From the NCBI GenBank assembly GCA_963829545.1, contig CAWHIX010000008.1, positions 372,001-436,000 on the forward strand: a stretch of 64,000 bases of DNA, written 5' to 3'. The notes beneath the pieces were generated by a model. That model saw nothing but the letters and a program-made list of their open reading frames with translations, did not search any database and was not told the origin of the DNA. Origin of the DNA: JAXGXJ01 sp963829545. GTDB lineage: Bacteria > Actinomycetota > Thermoleophilia > RBG-16-64-13. The number at the start of each line of letters is the position of its first letter. Within the stretch, counting starts at the first letter, position 1. Positions 8,255 through 17,160 of this stretch are shown one piece after another. The position numbers and the translations under genes were made by a program.

Positions 8255-9100
8255 ATGAGCATCGAACTGCCCGAAGCCACCATCCTCGCCCGGCAGATGC
8301 AGGCCGAACTGGTAGGCAAGACCGTGGCCGGGTCCGAGTTGCGCGGCTGCGAGAGCTTCCAGCGCATGGGCTTCTTCAACAAGGAGTCCGAAGCGTTCCG
8401 CGTCCTGGAGGGTGAGACCGTCAGTGGAGTGGAGGCGCGCGGGAACACCATGGTGCTGAAGCTCACCGGTGGGCAGAATCTGGTCCTCAGTCCTGAGTAT
8501 GGGGGAGAGATCTTCTACCACGCAGAGGGCACCCCTCTTCCTGCGAGCTACCACTTCCGCCTCGACTTTGCCGACGGCTCGGCCCTCACCGTCCGCATCA
8601 CCAGCATGGGCGGCGTCACGGTCACCTGTGACGAGGGTCTGGCGGAACACTACCTGGTGCAACGCGATTTCGACCCTGGCAAGTGGGAGCCGGACGACGA
8701 GGCGCTGACGGCGGAGCGCTTCGCGCAGTTGCTGGTCGGTGCGGCGCGCCAACTCAAGTCGGTGCTCGTGGGTAAAGATGCCGTGGTGGTAGGGTTGAGC
8801 AACAGCGCCTTCCAGGACATCATCTACCGGGCGCGACTCCATCCCAAGCGCAAGGCCTCCGATCTCAGCCCCGAGGAGGCGCGGGCTCTCTACGACGCCA
8901 TGCGTTTGGTCGTCACCGAACGTCTGCGCCTGGGCGGCAAGGCGACGTTCCGCGACCTGTATGGCCGCCCCGGCGGCTACCGGCCCTCCATGGGTCCGGA
9001 GATGAAGGGTCAGGTGTGTCCGCGCTGCGGGACAACCATCCAGAAGTTGAGTCACGGCGGGGGCTACGTGTTTCTGTGCCCGAAATGCCAGAATGGGTAG
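8255..9100 (+). CDS. Fpg/Nei-family DNA glycosylase-like protein lacking the N-terminal proline
   Basis: 281 residues with the formamidopyrimidine-DNA glycosylase layout: N-terminal beta domain, an H2TH region (LLVGAARQLKSVLVGKD, then GLSNSAFQDIIYRARLHPKR) and a C-terminal zinc finger CPRC-x16-CPKC (about residues 257-280). Classical members start MPELPE, with Pro2 as the Schiff-base nucleophile. Here the start is MSIELPEA, so the proline is absent from position 2. I chose ATG 8255 because ELPEA aligns with the family start; upstream codons do not look coding. It may be a divergent subfamily with altered chemistry or only lesion binding. Divergent from SOS-regulated dnaE2, which fits a DNA repair role. 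Confidence 0.85.
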   Translation: MSIELPEATILARQMQAELVGKTVAGSELRGCESFQRMGFFNKESEAFRVLEGETVSGVEARGNTMVLKLTGGQNLVLSPEYGGEIFYHAEGTPLPASYHFRLDFADGSALTVRITSMGGVTVTCDEGLAEHYLVQRDFDPGKWEPDDEALTAERFAQLLVGAARQLKSVLVGKDAVVVGLSNSAFQDIIYRARLHPKRKASDLSPEEARALYDAMRLVVTERLRLGGKATFRDLYGRPGGYRPSMGPEMKGQVCPRCGTTIQKLSHGGGYVFLCPKCQNG

Positions 9101-9180
9101 TGAGCGCCGCTCAAGTTCGTCGCGTTCCGTTCGAGGGGCACAGTTGCAGCAGTCACAACCGACCGTGAGGGGGATTCGTC

Positions 9181-9843
9181 GTGAAAGAGCCGCCGGAAGC
9201 GCGCCGTTTCGAACCGCGCTGGCCCCCTCTGCTTGCGATCCTGGTGGTAATCACCCTGATGGTGCTGCTGTCCAGCCGTCTTCGAGTGCTTCCTGCGTGG
9301 GTCCCGTATGTGCTCGTTGCCCTGGTCTTCATTCCCATGGCCGCCGTCCAGCTGACGAGGGGGAGAGCGCTTTGGCTGCGCATCGAGCGCGTGACCACGC
9401 TGCTCTTCGTGGTTCTTACGGGAGCGGTCACACTCGCGGGCCTGGTGAACGTGATCCAACGGGTACTCGACGGTTCAACTGAGCTCAGCGGCGAGCAACT
9501 CCTCTCGTCGAGTATCGCAGCCTGGGTCACGAACGTGCTCATCTTCTCGCTGCTGTACTGGCAGATCGATCGCGGCAGCCCCGAAGCCAGGGTGCGCCAC
9601 GAGGGCACAAGACCGGATTGGGTCTTCCCGCAAGAAGACGCGTCCGAGGAGCAGGTGTCGCCCGGCTGGTACGCCAGCTATGTCGACTATCTGTTTCTCA
9701 GCTTCTCGACGGCTACGGCCTTCAGCACCACCGATGTCGTGCCGATGAAGTCCCGCGCCAAGATGCTGATGATGCTCCAAGCTGCGATCTCGCTCGTCAC
9801 CATCACTGCGGTCGCGTCGCGTGCCATCAATATCCTCGCGTAG
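9181..9843 (+). CDS. Membrane protein with a K+-channel-like C-terminal hairpin
   Basis: 220 residues with four to five hydrophobic segments: two near residues 17-58, two near 75-130, and a final TM-pore-like-TM arrangement at about 165-218. The stretch FLSFSTATAFSTTDVVPMKS before the last helix is reminiscent of the pore loop in two-TM potassium channels, but the GYGD selectivity filter is replaced by STTD, so true K+ selectivity is unlikely. GTG start at 9181 after a GAGGGGG ribosome site. Ends 19 bases before the next gene and may be co-transcribed with it. Could instead be a DUF1345-like membrane protein. Confidence 0.6.
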   Translation: MKEPPEARRFEPRWPPLLAILVVITLMVLLSSRLRVLPAWVPYVLVALVFIPMAAVQLTRGRALWLRIERVTTLLFVVLTGAVTLAGLVNVIQRVLDGSTELSGEQLLSSSIAAWVTNVLIFSLLYWQIDRGSPEARVRHEGTRPDWVFPQEDASEEQVSPGWYASYVDYLFLSFSTATAFSTTDVVPMKSRAKMLMMLQAAISLVTITAVASRAINILA

Positions 9844-9862
9844 TCAGCGGAGTGGAGGAATC

Positions 9863-11584
9863 ATGAGAACCTTCGTTGGGGTCCTTGTCACCGTCTTCAT
9901 CGTCGGCGTGCTGGCGGTCGCGCTCCCGGGGTCGGCTGTCGCCGCCACTCCCTTCATCCTCGACCAGGTAACGGAGAACAACTACTTCGACGGCCCGCCG
10001 GAGGTCTGGGGAGGCCGGATGGTGTGGGTTGCCGTGACCACCTCTGGTCCCGTGCTCATGCTCTACGATGCCTTGAGGGACACCACAGTCCAGGTGAGTG
10101 ACGAGATCAGCGATTGGGCTCCAGCTCCCGAGATACACGGTGACCTGGTGCTTTGGTGTGACTTCGTTGGAGGAGGGTTGCTAGAACTCCGCGGTCTGGA
10201 CCTCTCCACCGGCGAGGAGCGACTCATAGCCCTTTTCGGCGACGATGCCACCAGCATCTCCAGCGATGGCCGTTACGTGGCCTGGACCGATTGCACGGCT
10301 GCCACCGAACCGTCCGACGTGGTGCTCTACGACTGGGAGAACGGAGCCCTGCAGAAGCTGAGCAACGACGATCTCGACGAGTACGCGGTCATCGTGCGCG
10401 ATGGGCTGGTGGTTTGGGAACGGGAGAGCGTCGGCGATCCGGCGACGAAAGTCGACGTGATGCTCCACGACACGAAGACAGGCCAGACGAAGGTCTTGAG
10501 CGCGCAGGGGCAGCGGTATCGCTCGGCGTACACCGACGCCGGTCGGGTCGTGTGGCTGGAGGGACCGTATGACCAGGCCACCATCATGCTGTATGAGAGG
10601 GGTGGCGCGGCTCCGCAGCCGGTGGTGACCTCGCCCACGGTGAAACAGATCTGGGACTTTCGGGCAGACAAGATCGTTTGGACCGATGGCTGGGCTGCGG
10701 ATGGAGAGACTTGCGTGCACGACCTGGCCACGGGTCTCAGCACGCGTCTCAGCAGCAACACGGTTCCCGACGCTCTCGGCCGGACTGACGGCCGCTTGGT
10801 GGCCTGGACAGAGGAAGCGACGACGCGCGTCCTGCACGTGTACGACTGCGTCTCCCGGAGCGGCTGGGTGCTGAGCCCGCCCGGGACATACGCTGCTCCG
10901 CCCGAAGTGGATCGGGGTCGAGTGGCATGGTTCCAGGGAGAGGGGGACTCGTCGGAGGTCTACTCGGCCACGTGGCCGCTGTTTGCCGACGTACAGCACG
11001 GCCATCCCTACTTCGAAGCCATCCAGGGTATGGGGGAGCGTCGTCTCATCGACGGCTACGCTGCGGCAAGAGGCGCGATGGAGTTCCGTCCCGTCAACCC
11101 TGTGCTCCGGGCGCAGTACGCCAAGATGATCGACGGGGCTCTTGCCGTCACTCCGGTCGAGACCATGACGGCGCCCGTCGACTTCAGCGACCTGGGGGAC
11201 GACAACCCGATCAACCTCTACCCACACGAGTACGTGTGGACGGCCTACACGAACGAGATCGTCAGGGGCTGGCCGGACGGGACCTTCCGTCCTTACACCT
11301 CTATCATCCGGGGGCACGTGGTGACCATGACCGTCCGCGGTCTGAACAAGCTGTTCCCGGGGACCCTGACAGTCCCGCCCGCCGGCTTCACACAAACATG
11401 GGGGCTGAGCCTCGACAAGGAGCCGCGCGCCAACGCTCGCACCGCCCAGCACAACGGACTGCTGGCAGACCTGCCGCCGGACGTCGCATCGTCAAGCGCA
11501 CTGGAGGCGATGCCTCGCCAGGAGGTGGCGCAGGTGCTCTACAACGCGATGAGGTTGCTGCCCGACCCGCTGAGCGAGCCGTAG
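9863..11584 (+). CDS. Exported SLH-domain protein with beta-propeller repeats
   Basis: 573 residues. A signal peptide (VGVLVTVFIVGVLAVALPG, cleaved near AVAATPF) is followed by about 340 residues of repeated WTD/LYD blade-like units (GGRMVWVA, DLVLWCDF, GRYVAWTD, VVWLEG, GRLVAWTE), resembling TolB-type beta-propellers. The C-terminus from about residue 374 has S-layer homology repeats (FADVQHGHPYFEAI, then IVRGWPDGTFRPYTSIIRGH). SLH domains bind secondary cell-wall polymers, so the propeller is displayed on the surface. ATG 9863 is preceded by a GGAGG ribosome site. The ligand of the propeller is unknown. Confidence 0.85.
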   Translation: MRTFVGVLVTVFIVGVLAVALPGSAVAATPFILDQVTENNYFDGPPEVWGGRMVWVAVTTSGPVLMLYDALRDTTVQVSDEISDWAPAPEIHGDLVLWCDFVGGGLLELRGLDLSTGEERLIALFGDDATSISSDGRYVAWTDCTAATEPSDVVLYDWENGALQKLSNDDLDEYAVIVRDGLVVWERESVGDPATKVDVMLHDTKTGQTKVLSAQGQRYRSAYTDAGRVVWLEGPYDQATIMLYERGGAAPQPVVTSPTVKQIWDFRADKIVWTDGWAADGETCVHDLATGLSTRLSSNTVPDALGRTDGRLVAWTEEATTRVLHVYDCVSRSGWVLSPPGTYAAPPEVDRGRVAWFQGEGDSSEVYSATWPLFADVQHGHPYFEAIQGMGERRLIDGYAAARGAMEFRPVNPVLRAQYAKMIDGALAVTPVETMTAPVDFSDLGDDNPINLYPHEYVWTAYTNEIVRGWPDGTFRPYTSIIRGHVVTMTVRGLNKLFPGTLTVPPAGFTQTWGLSLDKEPRANARTAQHNGLLADLPPDVASSSALEAMPRQEVAQVLYNAMRLLPDPLSEP

Positions 11585-11691
11585 CAAGGGACGCAGGGGG
11601 CGGCGCCGTCTTGAGAGGGCGCGGCCCGCCCGCCATACATCACTTCCGGCCCGGCGCGGATGCTTCCCGAGTGCCGCGGTATGACGCGGCG

Positions 11692-11997
11692 CTACCTGCG
11701 CTGGTACTCCCGGTAGGCCTCCATGAACACGGGGAACCCGCAAGAGGGGACCACGAGCAGGAGCGCGTGCAGGATCTCCTCTTCGCTGGCTCCGGCTGCC
11801 CGGGCGCGGGCCACATGGGTGGACACGGCCGTCTGATGGCGGCTGGCGGCGGAGATGCCCAGCTTGATGAGCCAGCGGGTCTTGTCGTCCAGCGGTCCGC
11901 CGTTCTCGTGGATGAGCTGCCCCAGTTCCTCGTTCTTCTCGACTATCTCCGGGAACTTGTCTGCGAATCCGGCATATACCTCGGGAACGTCCTTCAT
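11692..11997 (-). CDS. Carboxymuconolactone decarboxylase / AhpD-like protein
   Basis: 101 residues of the AhpD-like all-helical fold (LDDKTRWLIKLGISAASR, then HVARARAAGASEEEILHALL). The redox CxxC of true AhpD peroxidases is missing: the region reads SRHQTAVSTH. That argues against alkylhydroperoxidase activity and for a CMD-like or uncharacterised role. It has a strong GAGGAGG ribosome site. The nearest downstream gene on this strand is far away, so it is monocistronic or the second gene after padR, whose stop lies about 70 bases upstream. Confidence 0.8.
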   Translation of the reverse strand: MKDVPEVYAGFADKFPEIVEKNEELGQLIHENGGPLDDKTRWLIKLGISAASRHQTAVSTHVARARAAGASEEEILHALLLVVPSCGFPVFMEAYREYQRR

Positions 11998-12070
11998 GGC
12001 TCCTCCTCGTCGTAGTTCGGTCGCGCGGGGCTTCCCGCGGAGTAGGAGGATACCCTGGGGGTCTCCGGTC

Positions 12071-12796
12071 CTAACGCATGACGATCTCGTCGATCTTGTG
12101 TTTGGCTTCGCGGAGCACCTGGCGTATCTCCTTGATCTTTTGGGGGTCGGCGATGGTCCGCTGCAGAGCGCCGGCGAAATCGCCGAAGAACCAGCGCAAC
12201 TCCTTCATGAGTTCCGGCATTTCTCCAGGCATGAACCAGGCGCCGAAAGCTCCGGCACCGGTTCCGCTCGCCCCGCGACTTCCGTGATGTCGGCCGGCTC
12301 CGCCCTGATCGCCGGCGTCCTCCGGCCCTGTCTCACCCGCCCGAGCTGAGTCGTCGGTCGCCCCGGCGTTTTCATCGGGATCGGGATCGGCCGGTCTTCC
12401 GCCGGCCATCCAGGGAGCACCTTCGGGCCGGGGCCAGCCTCCGAAGGCGGCCGAAGGGCCGCCGGCCGAGCCGCCGTGGCGCTCGCGCATCCGCTCCTTG
12501 TGTCCCTGCAGATAGGCCGACCCGGAGTCGGTGATGGAGTAGACCTTTTTGCCCTCTTGCTCGTCCGACGTGACGTAGTCCTGATCTTCGAGAGCCTGCA
12601 GCGTGGGGTAGATCACACCGGGGCTGGGGGTGTAGATGCCACCTGAGCGCTCTTCCATCTCCCGGATGATGTCGTACCCGTGGCGGGGCTTCTCCTTCAG
12701 CAGTTCGAGGATGGCGAACTTGATCCCGCCCCGTCCGAAGTAGCCGCCCCCATGCCTTCGGCGACTCGGTCCTCCGAATCCGTAATCGTGGTGCAT
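12071..12796 (-). CDS. PadR-family transcriptional regulator
   Basis: 241 residues. A winged helix sits at about residues 24-100 (FAILELLKEKPRHGYDIIRE, then YTPSPGVIYPTLQALEDQ), diagnostic of PadR. A glycine/proline/acidic linker of about 75 residues follows (DPDPDENAGATDD) and then a C-terminal helical dimerisation segment ending KHKIDEIVMR. The N-terminus is Gly/His/Arg-rich (MHHDYGFGGPSRRRHGGG), as in many PadR proteins that sense through this tail. An in-frame start farther upstream (12904) would cover the palindrome at 12860-12879, so ATG 12796 is preferred. Likely autoregulated and possibly controlling the AhpD-like gene downstream. Confidence 0.85.
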   Translation of the reverse strand: MHHDYGFGGPSRRRHGGGYFGRGGIKFAILELLKEKPRHGYDIIREMEERSGGIYTPSPGVIYPTLQALEDQDYVTSDEQEGKKVYSITDSGSAYLQGHKERMRERHGGSAGGPSAAFGGWPRPEGAPWMAGGRPADPDPDENAGATDDSARAGETGPEDAGDQGGAGRHHGSRGASGTGAGAFGAWFMPGEMPELMKELRWFFGDFAGALQRTIADPQKIKEIRQVLREAKHKIDEIVMR

Positions 12797-12859
12797 GTCG
12801 TCGCCCCTTTCATCGATCGCCCCGCACCGTCTTGACGTCGCAGGCGGAGCGTCCTGACT

Positions 12860-12879
12860 AGATATATCGAGACGTATCT
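12860..12879. promoter_or_regulatory. Palindrome upstream of padR, candidate PadR operator
   Basis: AGATA-N10-TATCT with additional internal symmetry (14 of 20 positions match the reverse complement), 63 bases upstream of the padR ATG in an AT-rich island. Its position fits autorepression. Confidence 0.5.
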
Positions 12880-12904
12880 TAAGACGACTTCCGCAGAGTG
12901 TCAA

Positions 12905-13125
12905 GTGGTCTGCGGTGATCGCGGCGCCTGGGCCGCGGCACTGGGACTTCCTTGCGGGCTTTTGCCGGTCCGGTGGAACTCGGGGCGATCTCGTCCCTGA
13001 TGGCTATCTGGTGGCGCCAGCCATAGAATCGGGCAGCGAGTCGGTCACTGCGTATCGCGGTCTCGCTCGCTTCCCCGGACTGCGCTGGCGCTATCCTCTG
13101 GCTTGACCCGGCCTTCCCCCGGCGA
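12905..13125. other. Intergenic, no recognised feature
   Basis: Together with the padR upstream region this leaves about 330 bases without a gene between padR and the end of putA. No coding motifs and no clear terminator were seen. Confidence 0.5.
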
Positions 13126-16100
13126 CTACGTCTCGCCGTCGGGGGCCGGCGCGAAGCCACGCCGGAGCGTGTTCTCGGTGATGGTGCGCGGCTCCATGAA
13201 CTGAAGCAGGTAATCGGGCCCACCGGCTTTCGAGCCCACCCCGCTCATGCGCGATCCACCGAAGGGCTGCCTGCCCACCATGGCGCCGGTGATGGGGCGA
13301 TTGATGTACAGGTTGCCCACCCGGAACTCGTTGTAGGCACTGCGGATGTGCGCCGGGTTGCGAGAATAGACGCCGCCGGTGAGGCCATAGCGGACCCCGA
13401 GGGCCAACTCCAGAGCCTCGCTGAACTTGCTCACCTTGAAGACGGCCAGCACCGGCCCGAAGATCTCCTCCTGTGCGATGGTGCCCTGGGGGGGCACGTC
13501 CACGAATACGTGCGGTAGGAGGAAGTAGCCTGGCTCGGGGGCCGCGCTCACTTCGACGGTGGGGCCTGACAGAGTAGCCGCATCTGTTTCGTGTGGCTCG
13601 TCGGTTGTGGGTGCCTCGGTCGGGCCGGTAGCGGCGGGGGCAGCAATGCCACCGGCGGCGGTCGTGGTGTCGTCGGCAGGCCGCGACGCGACGGCTCCCG
13701 CGGTGGCATCAGCTGTAGTGGCGGGTGCCACGCTCGCGCCTGCTTCCCCGCCGGTGGCCGGCGTCGGCGGGACCGAGGGCGTGTCGGCTGGGGGATAGGC
13801 AAGGCGAGCTTCGCTCGTTCCCTGCTTGATGTAGCTCAGGATGCCTTCGCGCGCCTCGGCAGTGATGATCGGTCCCAGACGGGTCCCGGGATCGGCAGGG
13901 TCGCCGATCTTCAGACTGGCCGCGGCCTGGGTGAGGCGGCGCACGAACGGATCGTAGACCTCGTCCATGACGATCACCCGGCTGCAGGCCGAGCACTTCT
14001 GCCCCCCGTAGTGGAAGGCCGACACGATCACTCCCTCCACGGCCGCGTCCAGATCGGCGTCGGTATCGACGATGATGGCGTTCTTGCCCCCGAGTTCCGC
14101 GACGACCTTCTTGATGTTGCGCTGCCCGGGGGCGAGCGTGGCCGCCTTCTGCATGATGGAGAGACCGACGTCCAGACTGCCGGTGAAGGCGATCAGGTCG
14201 ACCCGCGGGTCGGCGGCCAGGTAGCCGCCCACCTCGCTGCCCGGCCCCGGCAAGAAGCCGACCGCTCCGGTCGGGATCCCTGCCTCGTGCAGGATCTGGA
14301 CCAGGGCGAAGCCGATGACCGGCGTCGGCTTGGCAGGCTTGAAGACCACGGTGTTGCCGGCGACGAGGGCGGCCGAGACCATCCCCGTCGGGATGGCGAG
14401 GGGGAAGTTCCAGGGGGCGATGACCGCGGCGACTCCTCGGGGCTCGTAGAAGTACAGGTCGTCCTCGCCGGGGATGTCGCTCAGGCTCTTCGCGCGGTAC
14501 AGGCGCAGCATCTCCCGTCCGTAGTATTCGAGGAAATCGATGGCTTCGGTCACGTCGGCGTCGGCTTCTCGCCAAGGCTTGCCGGCTTCGGCCACCTCCA
14601 GAGCGGTCAATTCGAACCTTTGCTCGCGCATCAACGCGGCAGCCCGGAGAAGGGCCGCGGCCCGCTCGCGCGCGGGAGTGTCGCGCCAGCCGGGGAAGGC
14701 CGCGCGGGCCACCTCGATGGCCCTGTCGGCGTGATCCTTGGTGGCGCTGGCGACCCTGCCGATGATCTCGTCGGGCCGGGCAGGGTTCACCGACAGGGTG
14801 GTGGTATCGGTGGAGATCGACTTGCCGTCGATGACGAGCCCGTACTCACGCCCCAGGCTTCCCCGGATGGTGGCAAGGCCCCTTTCCATCTCTGCACGCG
14901 TGGCGGCCAGGGAGAAGTCGGCGTGAGGTTCGTTGCGAAACGGCGGCGGCACCAGGGCGGAGGCCTCAACCGGGGTCGTCTCTTCGGCCGCCTCAGCGGC
15001 CGTGTCGCCGGTGGTCTCGGCGCCGGCTTCGGCTCGCAGGCTCGTTCCGGGAGCTGCCAGCAGTTCGTCTGGTTCCTGCTGCTGAGCGAAAGCCAGGCGA
15101 AGGAACGATTCGTTCGCCGTGTTCTCGAGCAGGCGCCGGACGAGGTAAGCCATCCCCGGGATCATCTCGCCCACGGGCACGTACTCGCGCACCCGGTAAC
15201 CGCAGGTCACCGCAGCTCTCCGGATCGGCTCGGCCATGCCGTGCAGCATCTGCAATTCGACCGCGCCGGGAGCCAGGCCCGCCTCCTCGGCAGCAGCGAG
15301 CCCGGCGGCCATGCTGCGGACGTTGTGGGTCCCCAGCGCCGGCCGGGTCCACTGCCAGTTGTCGACGAGCACCTTGGCGAGCTTCTCGAACTGGGTGTCC
15401 GTCTCGGCCTTGGTCGCGAAGACCGGCGTCTTCCAGTGCTCTTGAGCCGCGATGACGGTCTCGTAGTCCCAGTAGGCGCCCTTGACCAAGCGCACGGTGA
15501 TGGGCGTCTCGCGCTGCTTGGCCAGATCGATCAGCAGCCGAAGATCGTCCTCGCTGTCCCGCAGGTACGACTGCACGACGATACCCAGGTGCGGGTAGTC
15601 GCGCAGTTCGGGGTCGAGGGCGAGATCGGCGAACACTGCGTAGGTAAGATCACGATAGGCGTGACGCTCCAGGTCGACGTTCATGAAGACGCCGGCCTGC
15701 CTGGCCTTCGCGAAGAGGGGCTTGAGCCTGGCGACGAGAGCGCGTCGCGATCCTTCGAAGTCGAGCGGGTCCAGCTGCGAGTAGAAGGAAGTGAGCTTGA
15801 TGGACACGTTGACGCGGGGTACCTCTCCGGCCGGCGAAGAATCGAGCGCAGGGTCGCTCGACCAGGTTGCGGCCTTGGGCGGCAGCAGGTCCAGGAGTTC
15901 TTCGTAGCGCTGGAAGTAGCCGAGGGCCTCGGTCTCGCTCAGGCAGGCCTCGCCGAGGATGTCGATGGTGAACGCTGTCTGCGACCGGCGCAGGCGGCGC
16001 AGAGTGGGGAGAGCTTCGGCTGCGTCCCGGCCTGCTATCAGTCCCTTGGCCATGCGCTGCATGGCGCGGTCGGTCAGCCGGGCGATGGCCCACGAGGGGA

Positions 16101-16410
16101 GACGCTGGCCGGTGCCCGATGCCAGCAGCCGGTCCAGGGGAGGAGGCGGTTCTCCGCGATCGTTGAGATAGGCGCGGAGGTGGCGGACCAGGTCACCCGA
16201 GTCGCGCAGGCTGGGGTAGACGTCGATGAAGCGGAAGAGCTGCGTCCGGAAGCGGGGGTCCTCGACGGCACGGGTCAACAGGCGGCGCTGGACGGCGCGG
16301 CCACTGAGGAGTGACGAGGCCGAGCGCAGCGTACCTTCTGCGGTGATGGCGGCGAGTATCTCCCGGCCTATCTGCTGGGTGCGGGCTTCTCTGTCCGATG
16401 CGGCTGTCAT
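13126..16410 (-). CDS. putA: Bifunctional proline dehydrogenase / delta-1-pyrroline-5-carboxylate dehydrogenase
   Basis: 1094 residues. The proline dehydrogenase barrel covers about residues 100-450 (VNVSIKLTSFYSQLDP, VRLVKGAYWDYE, THNVRS). The aldehyde dehydrogenase domain covers about 540-1080 (APWNFPLAIPTGM, VAELGGKNAI, catalytic Cys in GGQKCSACSR near 803, EEIFGPVLAV). It oxidises proline to glutamate through FAD and NAD+, feeding glutamate metabolism. There is no N-terminal ribbon-helix-helix, so it should not act as a repressor. An 85-residue Thr/Ala/Pro-rich insert (about 870-957) interrupts the ALDH domain shortly before EEIFGP, which is not usual in the family. Monocistronic; divergent from the GyrI-like gene. 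Confidence 0.93.
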   Translation of the reverse strand: MTAASDREARTQQIGREILAAITAEGTLRSASSLLSGRAVQRRLLTRAVEDPRFRTQLFRFIDVYPSLRDSGDLVRHLRAYLNDRGEPPPPLDRLLASGTGQRLPSWAIARLTDRAMQRMAKGLIAGRDAAEALPTLRRLRRSQTAFTIDILGEACLSETEALGYFQRYEELLDLLPPKAATWSSDPALDSSPAGEVPRVNVSIKLTSFYSQLDPLDFEGSRRALVARLKPLFAKARQAGVFMNVDLERHAYRDLTYAVFADLALDPELRDYPHLGIVVQSYLRDSEDDLRLLIDLAKQRETPITVRLVKGAYWDYETVIAAQEHWKTPVFATKAETDTQFEKLAKVLVDNWQWTRPALGTHNVRSMAAGLAAAEEAGLAPGAVELQMLHGMAEPIRRAAVTCGYRVREYVPVGEMIPGMAYLVRRLLENTANESFLRLAFAQQQEPDELLAAPGTSLRAEAGAETTGDTAAEAAEETTPVEASALVPPPFRNEPHADFSLAATRAEMERGLATIRGSLGREYGLVIDGKSISTDTTTLSVNPARPDEIIGRVASATKDHADRAIEVARAAFPGWRDTPARERAAALLRAAALMREQRFELTALEVAEAGKPWREADADVTEAIDFLEYYGREMLRLYRAKSLSDIPGEDDLYFYEPRGVAAVIAPWNFPLAIPTGMVSAALVAGNTVVFKPAKPTPVIGFALVQILHEAGIPTGAVGFLPGPGSEVGGYLAADPRVDLIAFTGSLDVGLSIMQKAATLAPGQRNIKKVVAELGGKNAIIVDTDADLDAAVEGVIVSAFHYGGQKCSACSRVIVMDEVYDPFVRRLTQAAASLKIGDPADPGTRLGPIITAEAREGILSYIKQGTSEARLAYPPADTPSVPPTPATGGEAGASVAPATTADATAGAVASRPADDTTTAAGGIAAPAATGPTEAPTTDEPHETDAATLSGPTVEVSAAPEPGYFLLPHVFVDVPPQGTIAQEEIFGPVLAVFKVSKFSEALELALGVRYGLTGGVYSRNPAHIRSAYNEFRVGNLYINRPITGAMVGRQPFGGSRMSGVGSKAGGPDYLLQFMEPRTITENTLRRGFAPAPDGET

Positions 16411-16466
16411 GTCACCGGCCCTCTGCTGTGCTGTGAATGCTTCTCATCCCGACTCCTTTCGTTCTG

Positions 16467-16477
16467 GGATAGTATCC
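16467..16477. promoter_or_regulatory. Short palindrome GGATAGTATCC between putA and the GyrI-like gene
   Basis: An 11-bp perfect palindrome upstream of the divergent pair. It could be an operator, or TAGTAT could serve as a -10 hexamer. Weak evidence. Confidence 0.25.
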
Positions 16478-16509
16478 TCCTGCACATGTGTCGTCCGCGG
16501 GAGGACCTC

Positions 16510-17160
16510 ATGGGAACCGATACTCCTCCAGTCAAGCTCGATCTGAAGAAGCAGTTGAAGCACCTCTACCAGCCCTCCGCCAAGGAGGTGGCGCTGATCG
16601 AGGTGCCCGAGATGCAGTTCCTGATGGTCGATGGAGAGATCGAGAAGGGAGAGACTCCGGGAACCTCGCCGGGCTTTGCCGAGGCCATCGGTGCTCTCTA
16701 CGGTCTTTCCTACACACTGAAGTTCATGTCCAAGCGCCGCCCGGTAGATCCCGTCGACTACACGGTGATGGCGCTCGAAGGTCTGTGGACGACGCCGGCC
16801 GGGGGCGCCGACTACCAGACCGCCCAGGAGTGGCTGTGGACGCTCATGATCATGCAGCCCGACCACATCACCGCGGAGATGTTCCGGGAGGCAGCGGACG
16901 AGGTCCGTAGGAAGAAGCCCTCGGGGCGGCTCGACGAGGTAAGGCTCGAGCGCTTCGAGGAGGGGTTGTGCGTGCAGATCATGCACATCGGCTCCTACGC
17001 CGACGAGCCCCGGACGGTGGAGAAGATGACCGCCTTCGCCGAGGACCGCGGTTACCGTCTCCGTGGGCCTCATCACGAGATCTACCTGGGGAACCCGGCC
17101 ACGGCCAAGCCCGAGAACCTGAAGACTGTGCTCCGGCACGGGGTAGAAGCGGCCGAGTGA
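16510..17160 (+). CDS. GyrI-like small-molecule-binding domain protein
   Basis: 216 residues without a DNA-binding domain. The pattern FLMVDGEIEKGE near residue 40, the paired structure around LCVQIMHIGSYADEP and the C-terminal HHEIYLGNPATAKPENLKTV match stand-alone GyrI-like (SOUL/BmrR ligand-binding fold) proteins of the COG4832 type. Some members hydrolyse or bind cyclopropanoid or lipophilic compounds, but the ligand here is unknown. ATG 16510 follows GGAGG with 5 bases spacing, preferred over an in-frame ATG at 16486. The stop overlaps the GTG of the PAP2 gene (GTGA), so the two are translationally coupled. Confidence 0.8.
   Translation: MGTDTPPVKLDLKKQLKHLYQPSAKEVALIEVPEMQFLMVDGEIEKGETPGTSPGFAEAIGALYGLSYTLKFMSKRRPVDPVDYTVMALEGLWTTPAGGADYQTAQEWLWTLMIMQPDHITAEMFREAADEVRRKKPSGRLDEVRLERFEEGLCVQIMHIGSYADEPRTVEKMTAFAEDRGYRLRGPHHEIYLGNPATAKPENLKTVLRHGVEAAE

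Noticed and set aside
10181..11452. 423-residue minus-strand ORF opposite the SLH/propeller gene
   Set aside because: No recognisable domain; the plus strand has a signal peptide, repeats and SLH motifs with a good ribosome site.
13591..16314. 907-residue plus-strand ORF opposite putA
   Set aside because: Shadow of a long GC-rich gene; the minus frame has full PutA motifs.
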